A stretch of 44,131 nt of DNA from Candidatus Brevibacterium intestinigallinarum (GCA_019117325.1 DWZY01000329.1:1-44131), one strand, 5' to 3'; counted from the first letter of the stretch, positions 33,820-41,526 are shown. Notes: generated by a model not told the origin, from the letters alone. Translations and numbers: made by a program.

Positions 33820-33833
33820 CATCAGCGCTGATG
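33820..33833. promoter_or_regulatory. perfect 14-bp palindrome upstream of the tRNA promoter
   Basis: CATCAGCGCTGATG reads the same on both strands. It lies 25 bases before the tRNA -35 and 107 bases after the UPF0182 stop. It could be a protein-binding site or a small stem; no family is suggested. Confidence 0.3.
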
Positions 33834-33857
33834 TGTCGCGCATCACCGGCCGTCGAT

Positions 33858-33886
33858 TTGGTGGCCACCCGGAGTTCACGTAGAGT
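33858..33886 (+). promoter_or_regulatory. promoter of the initiator tRNA gene
   Basis: TTGGTG (33858-33863), a 17-base spacer and TAGAGT (33881-33886). The start of transcription would fall near 33893, just before the tRNA. Confidence 0.55.
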
Positions 33887-33897
33887 AGTCATTGCAA

Positions 33898-33971
33898 CGC
33901 GGGGTGGAGCAGTTCGGTAGCTCGCCGGGCTCATAACCCGGAGGTCGAGGGTTCAAATCCCTCCCCCGCCA
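33898..33971 (+). tRNA. tRNA-fMet (anticodon CAT)
   Basis: A complete cloverleaf: acceptor 33898-33904 with 33964-33970, anticodon loop CTCATAA on the stem CCGGG/CCCGG, T loop TTCAAAT on GAGGG/CCCTC, discriminator A33971. Two initiator marks are visible: an unpaired first acceptor position (C against C), and three consecutive G-C pairs next to the anticodon loop. CCA is not encoded. Confidence 0.93.
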
Positions 33972-33979
33972 CAGAGAAG

Positions 33980-34012
33980 GAAGAACCCCCAGCCACAGGC
34001 TGGGGGTTCTTC
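33980..34012 (+). terminator. intrinsic terminator of the tRNA gene
   Basis: A 15-bp stem (GGAAGAACCCCCAGCC-like 5' arm, 33980-33994, with 33998-34012) and a three-base loop ACA, starting 8 bases after the tRNA. Confidence 0.9.
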
Positions 34013-34071
34013 TCATTCACGATGCCTCCGAGTCGCTCACCGAGAGGGGCGTCGAGTGCGCTGAACACCTG

Positions 34072-34100
34072 TTTACTCTTCAGCTCTGCGGCGCTAGTGT
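34072..34100 (+). promoter_or_regulatory. promoter of the DUF2236 oxygenase gene
   Basis: TTTACT (34072-34077), a 17-base spacer and TAGTGT (34095-34100). The leader would be about 26 bases and contains the GAAGGAG ribosome-binding site at 34121-34127, 5 bases before ATG 34133. Confidence 0.5.
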
Positions 34101-34132
34101 GAGGCGCACACCAGGGATTCGAAGGAGCATCC

Positions 34133-35311
34133 ATGACTGTGCAGCCGTGGCCCCGGCTCCGGGGGAGCGAGGCAGATTTCACTGACCGATTCGGTGAGGA
34201 GCTGGGCGACCGGTTCCGCCGGGCCTTCCATGAGGGCGCCCCGGTGGCGGACGATCTGTTCGCGGATCCCGCCACGCGTGCGGCGCACATGAAGCAGCTG
34301 CGCGCCGCTCTGGCGACCGGCGCGGCGGCAGGCGACGATGCCCCCGCCGTCCGGGCCTTCCTCGCGGACATGACGGATTCGCTGGCGGACGTCGACTGGG
34401 AGCTCGTCGCGCGAGCGCGCCGCGTCATCCTCAGCATCCCCATCCTGGACCACAGCGTTGCGCTGGGCCCGGGCTCCCTCACGAACACCTATTCCTCGCC
34501 TGCCATCGCGACGGTGCTCACGGCCACCGGACGCCTGGTCGACGGTGCGCTGCGCAGGCTGACGGACACCCGGAACTGGCTCTACCACCTCTACTTCGAG
34601 GACGCGCTGAAGCCCGGCGGCGGCGGTTTCGAGCACACGGGGATGGTCCGAGCGATGCACGCGTTCTCTCGCGCGCAGCACCGCATTCGCGGCGACGGAA
34701 ACCATGACTTCGGTGAGCCGATCAACGCGATCGACATGCTGCGCACCTGGTTCGACTTCACGTACGTCCCCTACCGGGGCCTGGACGGAATGGGCTACTC
34801 GCTCTCGACGGAGCAGTTGCACGATGTCTACGGCTTCTGGCGCGCAGTGGGTGGTCTGCTGGGCATCCCCGCTGACCTGCTGGAGGGCTTGGACGACCAC
34901 GAATCGTCCCAGCCGATGGTCGAGGCCATCACTGCAGTCGCCGGGACGCCCAACGCGGATTCCCGCGCGCTCGTGGATGCGCTGGTCGACGCTGTCAGCC
35001 AGCAGCTGGGCCTCGTGCTGGGGCTGCCCGTCGAGCCGCTGCGCGAACGGACGGAAGCGCAGATCCGCATGATCCACGGAGACCAGATCGCGGACTGGCT
35101 GGAGATCCCGCGACGCTCGATCCAGGTCGCGGAGGCGCTCCACGTGCCGACCGTCCGCCAGCGCTTCGCCCTCCTTCAGCAGGTGCCCGGCGTCCTCGAG
35201 CAGGAGATCGCGACCAACCAGGGGCTGATCGTGCAGCTGCTCGAAGCCACAGAGGACGGAGGATCGGCGTACGAGACCGCGCCGACTGCCGCGGCGGAGG
35301 CTGGTGCCTGA
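34133..35311 (+). CDS. oxygenase MpaB family protein (DUF2236, Lcp-like)
   Basis: A 392-residue all-helical protein. Its second half carries the DUF2236 pattern: GFEHTGMVRAMHAFSRAQHR (candidate haem-ligand region with His), then EPINAIDMLRTWFDFTYVPYRGLDGMGYSLS, and the YGFWRAVGGLLGIPADLLEGL helix. Latex-clearing proteins and the mycophenolic-acid enzyme MpaB' share this domain and act as haem-dependent oxygenases. No signal peptide or Tat motif is seen, so it should be cytoplasmic. The substrate is unknown. The next gene, 102 bases downstream, encodes a flavin oxidoreductase but probably has its own promoter. Confidence 0.82.
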   Translation: MTVQPWPRLRGSEADFTDRFGEELGDRFRRAFHEGAPVADDLFADPATRAAHMKQLRAALATGAAAGDDAPAVRAFLADMTDSLADVDWELVARARRVILSIPILDHSVALGPGSLTNTYSSPAIATVLTATGRLVDGALRRLTDTRNWLYHLYFEDALKPGGGGFEHTGMVRAMHAFSRAQHRIRGDGNHDFGEPINAIDMLRTWFDFTYVPYRGLDGMGYSLSTEQLHDVYGFWRAVGGLLGIPADLLEGLDDHESSQPMVEAITAVAGTPNADSRALVDALVDAVSQQLGLVLGLPVEPLRERTEAQIRMIHGDQIADWLEIPRRSIQVAEALHVPTVRQRFALLQQVPGVLEQEIATNQGLIVQLLEATEDGGSAYETAPTAAAEAGA

Positions 35312-35325
35312 GTTGTCCAGCCTGC

Positions 35326-35342
35326 GGCTCACAGTGTGAGCC
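35326..35342. promoter_or_regulatory. palindrome GGCTCACAGTGTGAGCC
   Basis: A perfect 7-bp inverted repeat around AGT, 14 bases after the DUF2236 stop and 3 bases before a SigR-type -35. It may be an operator, or a weak terminator stem without a U tract. Confidence 0.4.
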
Positions 35343-35345
35343 AGG

Positions 35346-35372
35346 GGAATAGCCGCCCGAGGCCGCGCGGTT
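35346..35372 (+). promoter_or_regulatory. SigR/SigH-type promoter (GGAAT-N19-GTT)
   Basis: GGAAT (35346-35350), a 19-base spacer and GTT (35370-35372). This is the disulfide-stress ECF consensus, which tolerates 18 or 19 bases. The gene start at 35414 would follow a leader of about 34 bases carrying AGGAG at 35401-35405. Confidence 0.6.
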
Positions 35373-35413
35373 GTCTCTGACGAACCCTCACCCTGCCGTC
35401 AGGAGACTCATCC

Positions 35414-36403
35414 GTGTCCGTTCCGCTCAGCATCCTCGACCTCGTCTCCATCTCCGAGGGGTCGAGCGCCCGTGAGGCGATCGCCGCATCCGTCAGCTCC
35501 GCCCAGCTGGCCGACCGGCTGGGCTACACCCGTCTGTGGTTCGCAGAGCACCACAACACCGTCAACCTGGCCTCGAGCGCCACCGCCCTGCTCATCTCGC
35601 ACGCCGCGGCAGCGACAGAGCGGATCCGGGTGGGCGCCGGCGGCGTCATGCTGCCCAACCACGCGCCGCTCATGGTCGCGGAGCAGTACGGGACGCTCGC
35701 GAACATGCACGGCGACCGCATCGACCTGGGCCTGGGCCGCGCGCCGGGCACGGACCAGATGACGGCGCAGGCGCTGGCCCGTTCCTCTGCAGAGCCGCAG
35801 GCCTTCGCCCAGAACATCTACGACCTCCAGGGCTGGTTGGGCGAGCAGGGGCGTGCGCACAGCACACCGATCGTCTCCGCTGTCTCGCAGAGCATGGAGG
35901 TCCCCATCTGGGTCCTGGGCTCGACGGTCAACGGTGCGGCGATCGCGGGCCAGCTGGGGCTGCCGTTCTCTGTGGCCTCCCACTTCGCACCGGATCAGCT
36001 CGACCAGGCGATCCGGGTCTACCGCGACTCCTTCACGACGGAGTCACCCACCGCGCAGATCGAGGAGCCCCGGGTCATGGCGGGCATCAACGTCATGGTC
36101 GCGGACACGGACGAGGCCGCGGCGCGGGAGTTCACCGTCGTCCAGCAGATGTTCCTGGATCTGCGCACGGGCGGCAGGCGCCGGCTGCAGCCGGCGGTCG
36201 ATCCGGCGGACATTGCGACCCGCGGCGGGGACCGGAACCCCATGCTCCAGATCGCTGCGGTGGGATCACCGCAGACGGTCACGCGCCAGCTCGAGGAGTT
36301 CGTTGACCGCACCGGTGCGGATGAGCTCATCACCGTCACCTACGCATACGACCCGCAGGTCCGGGACCGGTCACTCCAGCTGCTGGCCGACGCCTGGTTC
36401 TGA
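35414..36403 (+). CDS. LLM class flavin-dependent oxidoreductase (bacterial luciferase-like)
   Basis: A 329-residue TIM-barrel protein: LSILDLVSISEG at the start, LADRLGYTRLWFAEHHN (about 34-50), GVMLPNHAPLMVAEQYGTL and DLGLGRAPGTDQMTAQAL, then a C-terminal QIAAVGSPQTVTRQLEEF. This is the group of FMN- or F420-using LLM proteins of the YhbW/MsnO8 type (alkanal monooxygenase-like alpha chains), which reduce or oxidise small aldehydes, quinones or sulfur compounds. The GTG start with AGGAG upstream agrees with the family N-terminus. A SigR-type promoter suggests thiol-oxidative stress control. It converges on the radical SAM gene with 13 bases between stops. Confidence 0.9.
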   Translation: MSVPLSILDLVSISEGSSAREAIAASVSSAQLADRLGYTRLWFAEHHNTVNLASSATALLISHAAAATERIRVGAGGVMLPNHAPLMVAEQYGTLANMHGDRIDLGLGRAPGTDQMTAQALARSSAEPQAFAQNIYDLQGWLGEQGRAHSTPIVSAVSQSMEVPIWVLGSTVNGAAIAGQLGLPFSVASHFAPDQLDQAIRVYRDSFTTESPTAQIEEPRVMAGINVMVADTDEAAAREFTVVQQMFLDLRTGGRRRLQPAVDPADIATRGGDRNPMLQIAAVGSPQTVTRQLEEFVDRTGADELITVTYAYDPQVRDRSLQLLADAWF

Positions 36404-36416
36404 GCCCTCGCGGCAG

Positions 36417-37490
36417 TCAGAAGAGCGCGGGCTGCTCCTGGTCCGCCTGCGCACTCGAACGCGCCGCGGCTGTCGCCCCTGGGGCGAGACGCGGCCCCCG
36501 GGCCACCCGTGTTCCCGAGGCCGTGGCAGGGGCGCTGCCGTGGTCATCGTCGTGCTGGGCTGCGAGTCCCCACCGCTGCAGGAGCGGCCCGAGCCGCTGG
36601 GCGAGCATGCGGCGGTACGCCCGGGGCGCGTAGGCCGACCGGGCGTACATGCCCTCGTACGCACTCCGCAGGTCGGGCCGGTGCTCGTCCAGCCAGCGGA
36701 AGAACCATTCGCGTGCGCCCGGGCGCAGGTGCAGGGCCCCGTAGACGACGCTGTCTGCGCCGGCATCCTTGATCCGGCGGAGTGCATCGTCGAGCCGGTC
36801 GGTCGAATCCGTGAGGTAGGGGAGGACCGGCATGAGGAAGACGCGGACCCGGAAGCCCAGGTCCGCCGCAGCCCGCACAGTCGCCAGGCGTGCCGCCGTC
36901 GTGGGGGTGCCCGGTTCGAGGCTGTCCTGCAGGGCGTCGTCGTAGACGGCGATCGACATCGCCAGGTCGACGGGCACGGCATCCGCTGCGGTGCGCAGCA
37001 GCGGCAGATCCCGCCGCAGCAGCGTGCCCTTCGTGAGGATCGACAGGGGAGTGCCGGAGTCCGCCAGTGCCTCAACGATGCCCGGCATCAGCCGATAGCG
37101 GCCCTCGGCGCGCTGGTACGGGTCCGTGTTGGTGCCCAGCGCCACGTGCTCGCGCCGCCAGCTGGGCCGGGACACCTCCGCCCGCAGCACGTCCGCGATG
37201 TTGACCTTGACGACCAGCTCCCGGTCGAAGTCCTCGCCGGAGTCCAGGTCCAGGTACGTGTGGGTGTTCCGCGCGAAGCAGTAGACGCACGCGTGTGAGC
37301 ACCCGCGATACGGATTCACCGTCCACGGGAACGGCATCGCACTGCGCGTGGGCACCTTGTTGAGCGCTGACTTCGCACGCACCTCATGGAAGCGGACGCC
37401 CGCGAAGTCCGGTGTTCGGGTCGTCTGCAGCAGACCGGGGATCTGCAGGTCTCCGGCAGGTGCGGTCGTCGACTGGCTCGTCCATCGCAT
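36417..37490 (-). CDS. Rv2578c family radical SAM protein (spore photoproduct lyase-like)
   Basis: A 357-residue protein with the radical-SAM cluster motif CSHACVYC (C64, C68, C71), preceded by TVNPYRG. ALGTNTDPYQRAEGRYRLMPGI and LSILTKGTLLRRDLPLL continue the SplB-like half barrel. The end, EQPALF, is also typical of the Rv2578c group. The reaction is unknown; spore photoproduct lyase relatives reverse DNA photolesions. ATG 37490 (MRWTSQ) is chosen because the family starts MRW; the in-frame ATG at 37508 falls inside a LexA-like box. That box, 9 bases upstream, implies SOS control. Confidence 0.88.
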   Translation of the reverse strand: MRWTSQSTTAPAGDLQIPGLLQTTRTPDFAGVRFHEVRAKSALNKVPTRSAMPFPWTVNPYRGCSHACVYCFARNTHTYLDLDSGEDFDRELVVKVNIADVLRAEVSRPSWRREHVALGTNTDPYQRAEGRYRLMPGIVEALADSGTPLSILTKGTLLRRDLPLLRTAADAVPVDLAMSIAVYDDALQDSLEPGTPTTAARLATVRAAADLGFRVRVFLMPVLPYLTDSTDRLDDALRRIKDAGADSVVYGALHLRPGAREWFFRWLDEHRPDLRSAYEGMYARSAYAPRAYRRMLAQRLGPLLQRWGLAAQHDDDHGSAPATASGTRVARGPRLAPGATAAARSSAQADQEQPALF

Positions 37491-37498
37491 GCATCGAT

Positions 37499-37514
37499 TA
37501 GAACACATGATCGA
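37499..37514 (-). promoter_or_regulatory. LexA-like SOS box
   Basis: On the minus strand the bases read TCGATC-ATGT-GTTCTA. They match 10 of the 12 fixed positions of the actinobacterial/Gram-positive LexA site TCGAAC-N4-GTTCGA. The box ends 8 bases before the radical SAM start codon. Confidence 0.55.
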
Positions 37515-37570
37515 ATAGGTCGCCAGGCGTCGGGTCGATAGCCTGTGCGACAGGTCACAGAAATCTGCTC

Positions 37571-37599
37571 TTGCAGCTGGTTGAAACTTTAACTAACAT
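37571..37599 (+). promoter_or_regulatory. yceI promoter with an internal operator-like palindrome
   Basis: TTGCAG (37571-37576), a 17-base spacer and TAACAT (37594-37599). GTTGAAACTTTAAC (37580-37593) is an AT-rich imperfect palindrome filling the spacer, where a MarR-type repressor would block polymerase. TAGGAG (37629-37634) is the ribosome-binding site. Confidence 0.5.
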
Positions 37600-37639
37600 G
37601 ATTCTTGTCGTCCCAACCGCACACACCGTAGGAGACACC

Positions 37640-38188
37640 ATGACTGCACTGCCCACGAACCTCACCGCCGGCACCTGGACCGTCGACACCGTCCACTCCG
37701 CCTTCACCTTCATCGCCCGCCACGCCGGCGTGTCGAAGGTCCGCGGCCAGTTCGACGTCATCGGCGGCGCGATCGAGGTCGCTGACGAGTTCGAGAACAG
37801 CACCGTGACCGCTGAGGCAGACGCCTCGTCCATCACGACCGGCAACGAGCAGCGTGACGGGCACCTGCAGTCCGGTGACTTCCTCCTGGCCGAGGAGAAC
37901 CCGAAGGTCGTCTTCCAGTCGACCGGGATCTCGAACTTCGACGGCGAGGAGTTCGACCTCGAGGGAACCCTCTCGATGCGCGGCGTCACGAAGCCGGTCT
38001 CCTTCAAGGCCGAGTTCAGTGGGGCGACCGAGGACCCCAACGGCAACACCGTCGCTGGCTTCTCCGCCACCGCGAAGATCAACCGCAAGGACTGGGGCAT
38101 GGACTTCGACGCCGTGCTCAAGGGCGGCGAGCTGCTCGTCTCGGACAAGGTGACGCTCGAGATCGACATCGAGGCCGTCAAGGCCTGA
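37640..38188 (+). CDS. YceI family lipid-binding protein
   Basis: A 182-residue protein of the YceI/TT1927b lipocalin-like fold: GTWTVDTVHSAFTFIARHAG (about 12-31), SSITTGNEQRDGHLQSGDFL, NPKVVFQSTGI, GTLSMRGVTKPVSFKAEF and KINRKDWGMDF. Relatives bind polyisoprenoids or amphiphiles. There is no signal peptide, so unlike Escherichia coli YceI it should be cytoplasmic, which is usual for actinobacterial members. It is a single-gene transcript with its own regulated-looking promoter and double terminator. Composition agrees with the neighbours. Confidence 0.93.
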   Translation: MTALPTNLTAGTWTVDTVHSAFTFIARHAGVSKVRGQFDVIGGAIEVADEFENSTVTAEADASSITTGNEQRDGHLQSGDFLLAEENPKVVFQSTGISNFDGEEFDLEGTLSMRGVTKPVSFKAEFSGATEDPNGNTVAGFSATAKINRKDWGMDFDAVLKGGELLVSDKVTLEIDIEAVKA

Positions 38189-38195
38189 TGACGAA

Positions 38196-38216
38196 TTCCC
38201 CGCTTCGCGCGGGGGA
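38196..38216 (+). terminator. short hairpin after yceI
   Basis: Stem CCCCGC/GCGGGG with two more outer pairs and loop TTCGC, starting 8 bases after the stop. It may be a first, weak terminator. Confidence 0.5.
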
Positions 38217-38229
38217 CTGATCGCATCAC

Positions 38230-38266
38230 CAGCTGTGCCCCGGGTCAACGACCCGGGGCACAGCTG
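38230..38266. terminator. strong bidirectional terminator
   Basis: A perfect 17-bp stem (38230-38246 with 38250-38266) and loop AAC, between the convergent yceI and aminotransferase genes. Confidence 0.9.
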
Positions 38267-38313
38267 CATTCAGAGGTGGGTGCGAGGCAGCCCGCGGGCC
38301 GACCGCGCGTGCC

Positions 38314-39585
38314 CTATCCCTGCGCGAAGGCGCGCAGGCGCACGGCAGCCTCCTCGACCTCGGCGGCCGTCCGGCAGAACGAGTAGCGGATGACGGACTC
38401 GAGTGCCCGGGCAGTGGGGGAGTCGGCCGCGCACAGCGCGGATCCCGGGATGCCCGTGACCCCCATCTCCCGGCTCAGGCGCTCGTTCAGGGCGAAGGCG
38501 TCCGCGGGCAGCCCCTGCTCGCGGGCCAGCTCGCGGAGGTCGGCCAGGACGAAGTAGCCCGAGGCCGCAGGCGTCACCCGCATACCGGGCACCTCCCGCA
38601 GTGCAGAGACGAGCACGTCGCGCTTCGCGGCCAGGGCCCGCGCGTTCTCCGCACCGAAGTCCGCATGGTCGGTCAGCGCGTTCGCGACCGCTGGCTGGAA
38701 GGGTGCACCCGTCGCGAACGTGAGGTACTGCTTGACGGCGCGGACGGCGGTGAGGACCTCCTGCGAGGCGATCACCCAGCCGATCTTCCAGCCCGTCGCA
38801 TTGAACGTCTTGCCCGCCGAGGACACCGTCACGACGCGCGGGTCATCGAGCACCGCGGCCGGCGCCGTGTGGGTCCCGTCGAACACGAGGTGCTCGTAGA
38901 CCTCATCGGTCAGCAGCCAGGCGTCCGCGGCCTCGGCGAGTGCGCCGATCCGGACGATCTCGTCCTGCGACAGGACCAGCCCGGTGGGGTTGTGCGGGGT
39001 GTTGACGAGGACGATCGAGGTCGACTCCGTCACTGCCGCGGCGAGCCGGTCGACGTCGACCCGCGCGCCGTCCGCATCGATGTCGAGGCCCACCGGCACC
39101 AGCCGGGCACCCGCCAGCGCCGCTGCTGCGGCGTACGAGTCGTAGTAGGGCTCCAGGACGACGATGTCCGTTCCCGGGGGAGCCAGGGCGACGATCGCAG
39201 CGGTGAGGGCCTCGGTCGCGCCGGTCGTCACGAGGACGTCCCGCGCGTCGACGCGGTGGCCCCAGTCCCGCAGGCGCTGCTGAGCGATCGCCTCGCGCAG
39301 CGCGGGCGCCCCCTGCGGCGGCGGGTACTGGTTCGCGCCGACGCGCATCGCCTCGTGCGCCGCCTCGACCAGGAAGTCCGGTGTGGGATCGCCCGGCGCG
39401 CCCTGCCCCAGGTTGACCGCATCGCACGACAGCGCGAGGGCCGTCATCCGACCGAAGATCGTCTCCTGCACCTCACCGGTGGGGCTGATGAGTCCCGCCG
39501 CCTCGGACATCCGGTGCCACAGCGGCTGCTCGCCGGACTGGCTGCCGGGCAGGACTGTGCGGGTCTGGCTGACCTTCCCGCTCAT
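38314..39585 (-). CDS. class I/II pyridoxal-phosphate aminotransferase (DapC/AspC-like)
   Basis: A 423-residue fold-type I enzyme: NLGQGAPGDPTPDFL, NQYPPPQGAPALREAIA, TTGATEALTAAI, the NTPHNPTGLVLSQDE loop, DEVYEHLVFDG and the PLP lysine in SSAGKTFNATGWKIGW. SFCRTAAEVEEA is near the end. The set is that of N-succinyldiaminopimelate aminotransferase (DapC) or kynurenine/aspartate-type enzymes; exact substrates cannot be separated by eye. Its ATG overlaps the hisN stop (ATGA), so it is co-translated with hisN. The frame extends upstream inside hisN, but as noise. Confidence 0.85.
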   Translation of the reverse strand: MSGKVSQTRTVLPGSQSGEQPLWHRMSEAAGLISPTGEVQETIFGRMTALALSCDAVNLGQGAPGDPTPDFLVEAAHEAMRVGANQYPPPQGAPALREAIAQQRLRDWGHRVDARDVLVTTGATEALTAAIVALAPPGTDIVVLEPYYDSYAAAAALAGARLVPVGLDIDADGARVDVDRLAAAVTESTSIVLVNTPHNPTGLVLSQDEIVRIGALAEAADAWLLTDEVYEHLVFDGTHTAPAAVLDDPRVVTVSSAGKTFNATGWKIGWVIASQEVLTAVRAVKQYLTFATGAPFQPAVANALTDHADFGAENARALAAKRDVLVSALREVPGMRVTPAASGYFVLADLRELAREQGLPADAFALNERLSREMGVTGIPGSALCAADSPTARALESVIRYSFCRTAAEVEEAAVRLRAFAQG

Positions 39586-40373
39586 GCGCCGGCCCCGTTC
39601 AGGCGCGTGCGAGCGGCCTCGTGGAGCAGGCCGTTGCTGGCGATGGCATCCCCACCGAACGGTCCCGACCTCCCGTCCAGACCCGTGAAGGTGCCGCCAG
39701 CCTCCGTGACGATCGGCACGAGCGCGGCCATGTCGTAGAGCTCGAGCTCCGGCTCCGCCGCGATCTCGACGACGCCCTCGGCCACCATCATGTAGGACCA
39801 GAAGTCGCCGTACGCGCGCGTGCGCCACACGTCATCGAAGAGACCCAGGAGGCCGTCCCGCAGGCCGCGCTCCTGCCAGCCGCTCAGCGAGGAGTAGGAC
39901 ACCGAGGCATCGGCCAGGTCCCCGACCCGAGAGACTCCCAGCCGCTGGGCCTGCCCGCCGCGCACGGAGCGGAACGCTCCGCCCCCGGCGCTCGCCCACC
40001 AGCGCAGGCCCAGCGCGGGCGCGCTCACGACTCCCACGAGCGGCTCCTCGCCGTCGTAGAGGCCGATGAGAGTGGCCCACACGGGCACGCCGCGCACGAA
40101 GTTCTTGGTTCCGTCGATCGGGTCGATGATCCAGCGGCGACCGCCCTCCGACCCGCGCGAGCCGAACTCCTCGCCCAGCAGGGCATCGTCCGGGCGCTCG
40201 TCCGCGAGCCGCTGGGAGACCAGCTGCTCGACGGCGCGGTCCACCTCCGTCACGGGAGTGAGGTCGGGCTTCGACTCGACGGCGAAGTCGTGCGCGTCGA
40301 AGCGCGGCAGCGCGAGCGAGTCTGCCGCATCCGCAAGAGACAGGGCCAGGGAGAGGTCATCTGCGACGGTCAT
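39582..40373 (-). CDS. hisN: histidinol-phosphatase, inositol monophosphatase fold (HisN)
   Basis: A 263-residue protein with the metal sites of the IMPase family: LLGEEFG, the WIIDPIDGTKNFVRG block, and ELELYDMAALVPIVTEAGG, which carries the second metal Asp. The E-x-Y-D-M-A-A variant and the SKPDLTPVTEVDRAVEQ start are those of actinobacterial histidinol-phosphatases (Rv3137-like), the eighth step of histidine synthesis. It is followed with overlap by an aminotransferase, and rsgA is 102 bases upstream. A TAGACT -10 sits 6 bases before the start. Confidence 0.88.
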   Translation of the reverse strand: MTVADDLSLALSLADAADSLALPRFDAHDFAVESKPDLTPVTEVDRAVEQLVSQRLADERPDDALLGEEFGSRGSEGGRRWIIDPIDGTKNFVRGVPVWATLIGLYDGEEPLVGVVSAPALGLRWWASAGGGAFRSVRGGQAQRLGVSRVGDLADASVSYSSLSGWQERGLRDGLLGLFDDVWRTRAYGDFWSYMMVAEGVVEIAAEPELELYDMAALVPIVTEAGGTFTGLDGRSGPFGGDAIASNGLLHEAARTRLNGAGA

Positions 40374-40379
40374 GGCCCC

Positions 40380-40385
40380 AGTCTA
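40380..40385 (-). promoter_or_regulatory. -10 element of a leaderless hisN transcript
   Basis: On the minus strand TAGACT (40385 to 40380) is followed by GGGGCC and then ATG 40373. There is no ribosome-binding site. Confidence 0.45.
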
Positions 40386-40475
40386 GGGATCCCCGGACCG
40401 CTGGGAGTGCCCGTCCGCAGCGCGGTCAGGACTCTGCAGCGCACCTGGTCGCTGCGGGGCCAGGCCCTGCCGCGC

Positions 40476-41513
40476 TCAGGGCCCCGCGGTGCGAGAGAGG
40501 CTGCCCAGCAGACGTCGCAGCGAGTCGAGCCGACGGGCTCCGGAGCTGCCCGCGTGCCCGTCCTCGACCCACGCGTCCAGTGCGCAGCCGATGGCTCCCG
40601 CCGCGTGCGTGCACCCGCGCGGGCAGTCTGCGGTGGCGGGCGCCAGCTCCGCGAACGCCGCGACGACCGAGTCCGGGTCGACGTGCGCCAAACCGAAGCT
40701 GCGCACTCCCGGCGTGTCGATGACCCAGCCGCCCTGCGGCAGCGGCAGTGCCCACGTCGAGGAGGAGGTGTGGCGCCCGGTGCCGCTCGACTCGCTCACC
40801 TCGCCCGTCGCCCGGTCCGCGCCGGGGACCAGCCGGTTGATGAGCGTCGACTTGCCCACGCCGGAATGCCCCAGCAGGACGCTCTGCCGCTCGACGAGGT
40901 GGGGCAGCAGCGCATCGATCCGGGGCCTGCCATCCGCGCCGAAGCCGCACTCGACGATCTCGACATCGACATCCGCGAACCTCTCCCGCACCTCGGTGGC
41001 GGGACGCAGATCTGTCTTCGTCACCGCGATGAGGGGGCGGATGCCCGCGTCGAGCGCGGCGACCGCCGTCCGGTCGAGGAAGCCCCACGAGGGCTCCGGG
41101 TCCGCGGTGGCCGTCACGACGACCAGGGTGTCCGCGTTCGCGACGACCACCCGCTCGGTGGGGTCGGTGTCGTCCGAGGACCGCCGCAGCACTGTCGTCC
41201 GCTCCGCGACGGTCACGATGCGGGCCAGGGTGCCGTCCGCGCCGGTGGTGTCGCCGGTCATCGTCACCCGGTCGCCGGGCACGATGGACCGCTTGCGCAG
41301 GTGCGAGGCACGGACGCACGTGAGGACGGGGGCATCCGCCGAGGCCGTGGCCAGGTCCGTGCCCGGGACCACCCGGAAGCGGCCCCGGTCGACGGAGACG
41401 ACGACCCCGGGGACCGCATCCGCGTAGTCCGGGCGGCGCTTGGTGCGCGGGCGACTGCCGCGCCGGCTGGGCCGGGGGCGGTAGTCCTCCTCGCGAGTGA
41501 TGGAGCGTCCCAT
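40476..41513 (-). CDS. rsgA: small ribosomal subunit GTPase RsgA
   Basis: A 345-residue circularly permuted GTPase: an N-terminal basic extension (RPSRRGSRPRTKRRPDY), an OB domain (GVVVSVDRGRFRVV), G4 as TKTD, then G1 GHSGVGKSTLIN, G2 near SGTGRHTSSS, G3 DTPGVRSFG, and a zinc knuckle DCPRGCTHAAGAIGC. RsgA checks late 30S maturation. It is 13 bases downstream of aroA, as in mycobacteria (Rv3227-Rv3228) and in most Micrococcales. Confidence 0.93.
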   Translation of the reverse strand: MGRSITREEDYRPRPSRRGSRPRTKRRPDYADAVPGVVVSVDRGRFRVVPGTDLATASADAPVLTCVRASHLRKRSIVPGDRVTMTGDTTGADGTLARIVTVAERTTVLRRSSDDTDPTERVVVANADTLVVVTATADPEPSWGFLDRTAVAALDAGIRPLIAVTKTDLRPATEVRERFADVDVEIVECGFGADGRPRIDALLPHLVERQSVLLGHSGVGKSTLINRLVPGADRATGEVSESSGTGRHTSSSTWALPLPQGGWVIDTPGVRSFGLAHVDPDSVVAAFAELAPATADCPRGCTHAAGAIGCALDAWVEDGHAGSSGARRLDSLRRLLGSLSRTAGP

Positions 41514-41526
41514 GGCGACCCCGCGC

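Noticed and set aside
33716..33934. Small minus-strand ORF over the tRNA region
   Set aside because: It runs through the tRNA promoter and into the tRNA gene and has no start signal or similarity that I recognise.
33898..34012. tRNA as an integration site (attB) of a mobile element
   Set aside because: The tRNA is complete, and no integrase, repeated 3' end or foreign composition follows.
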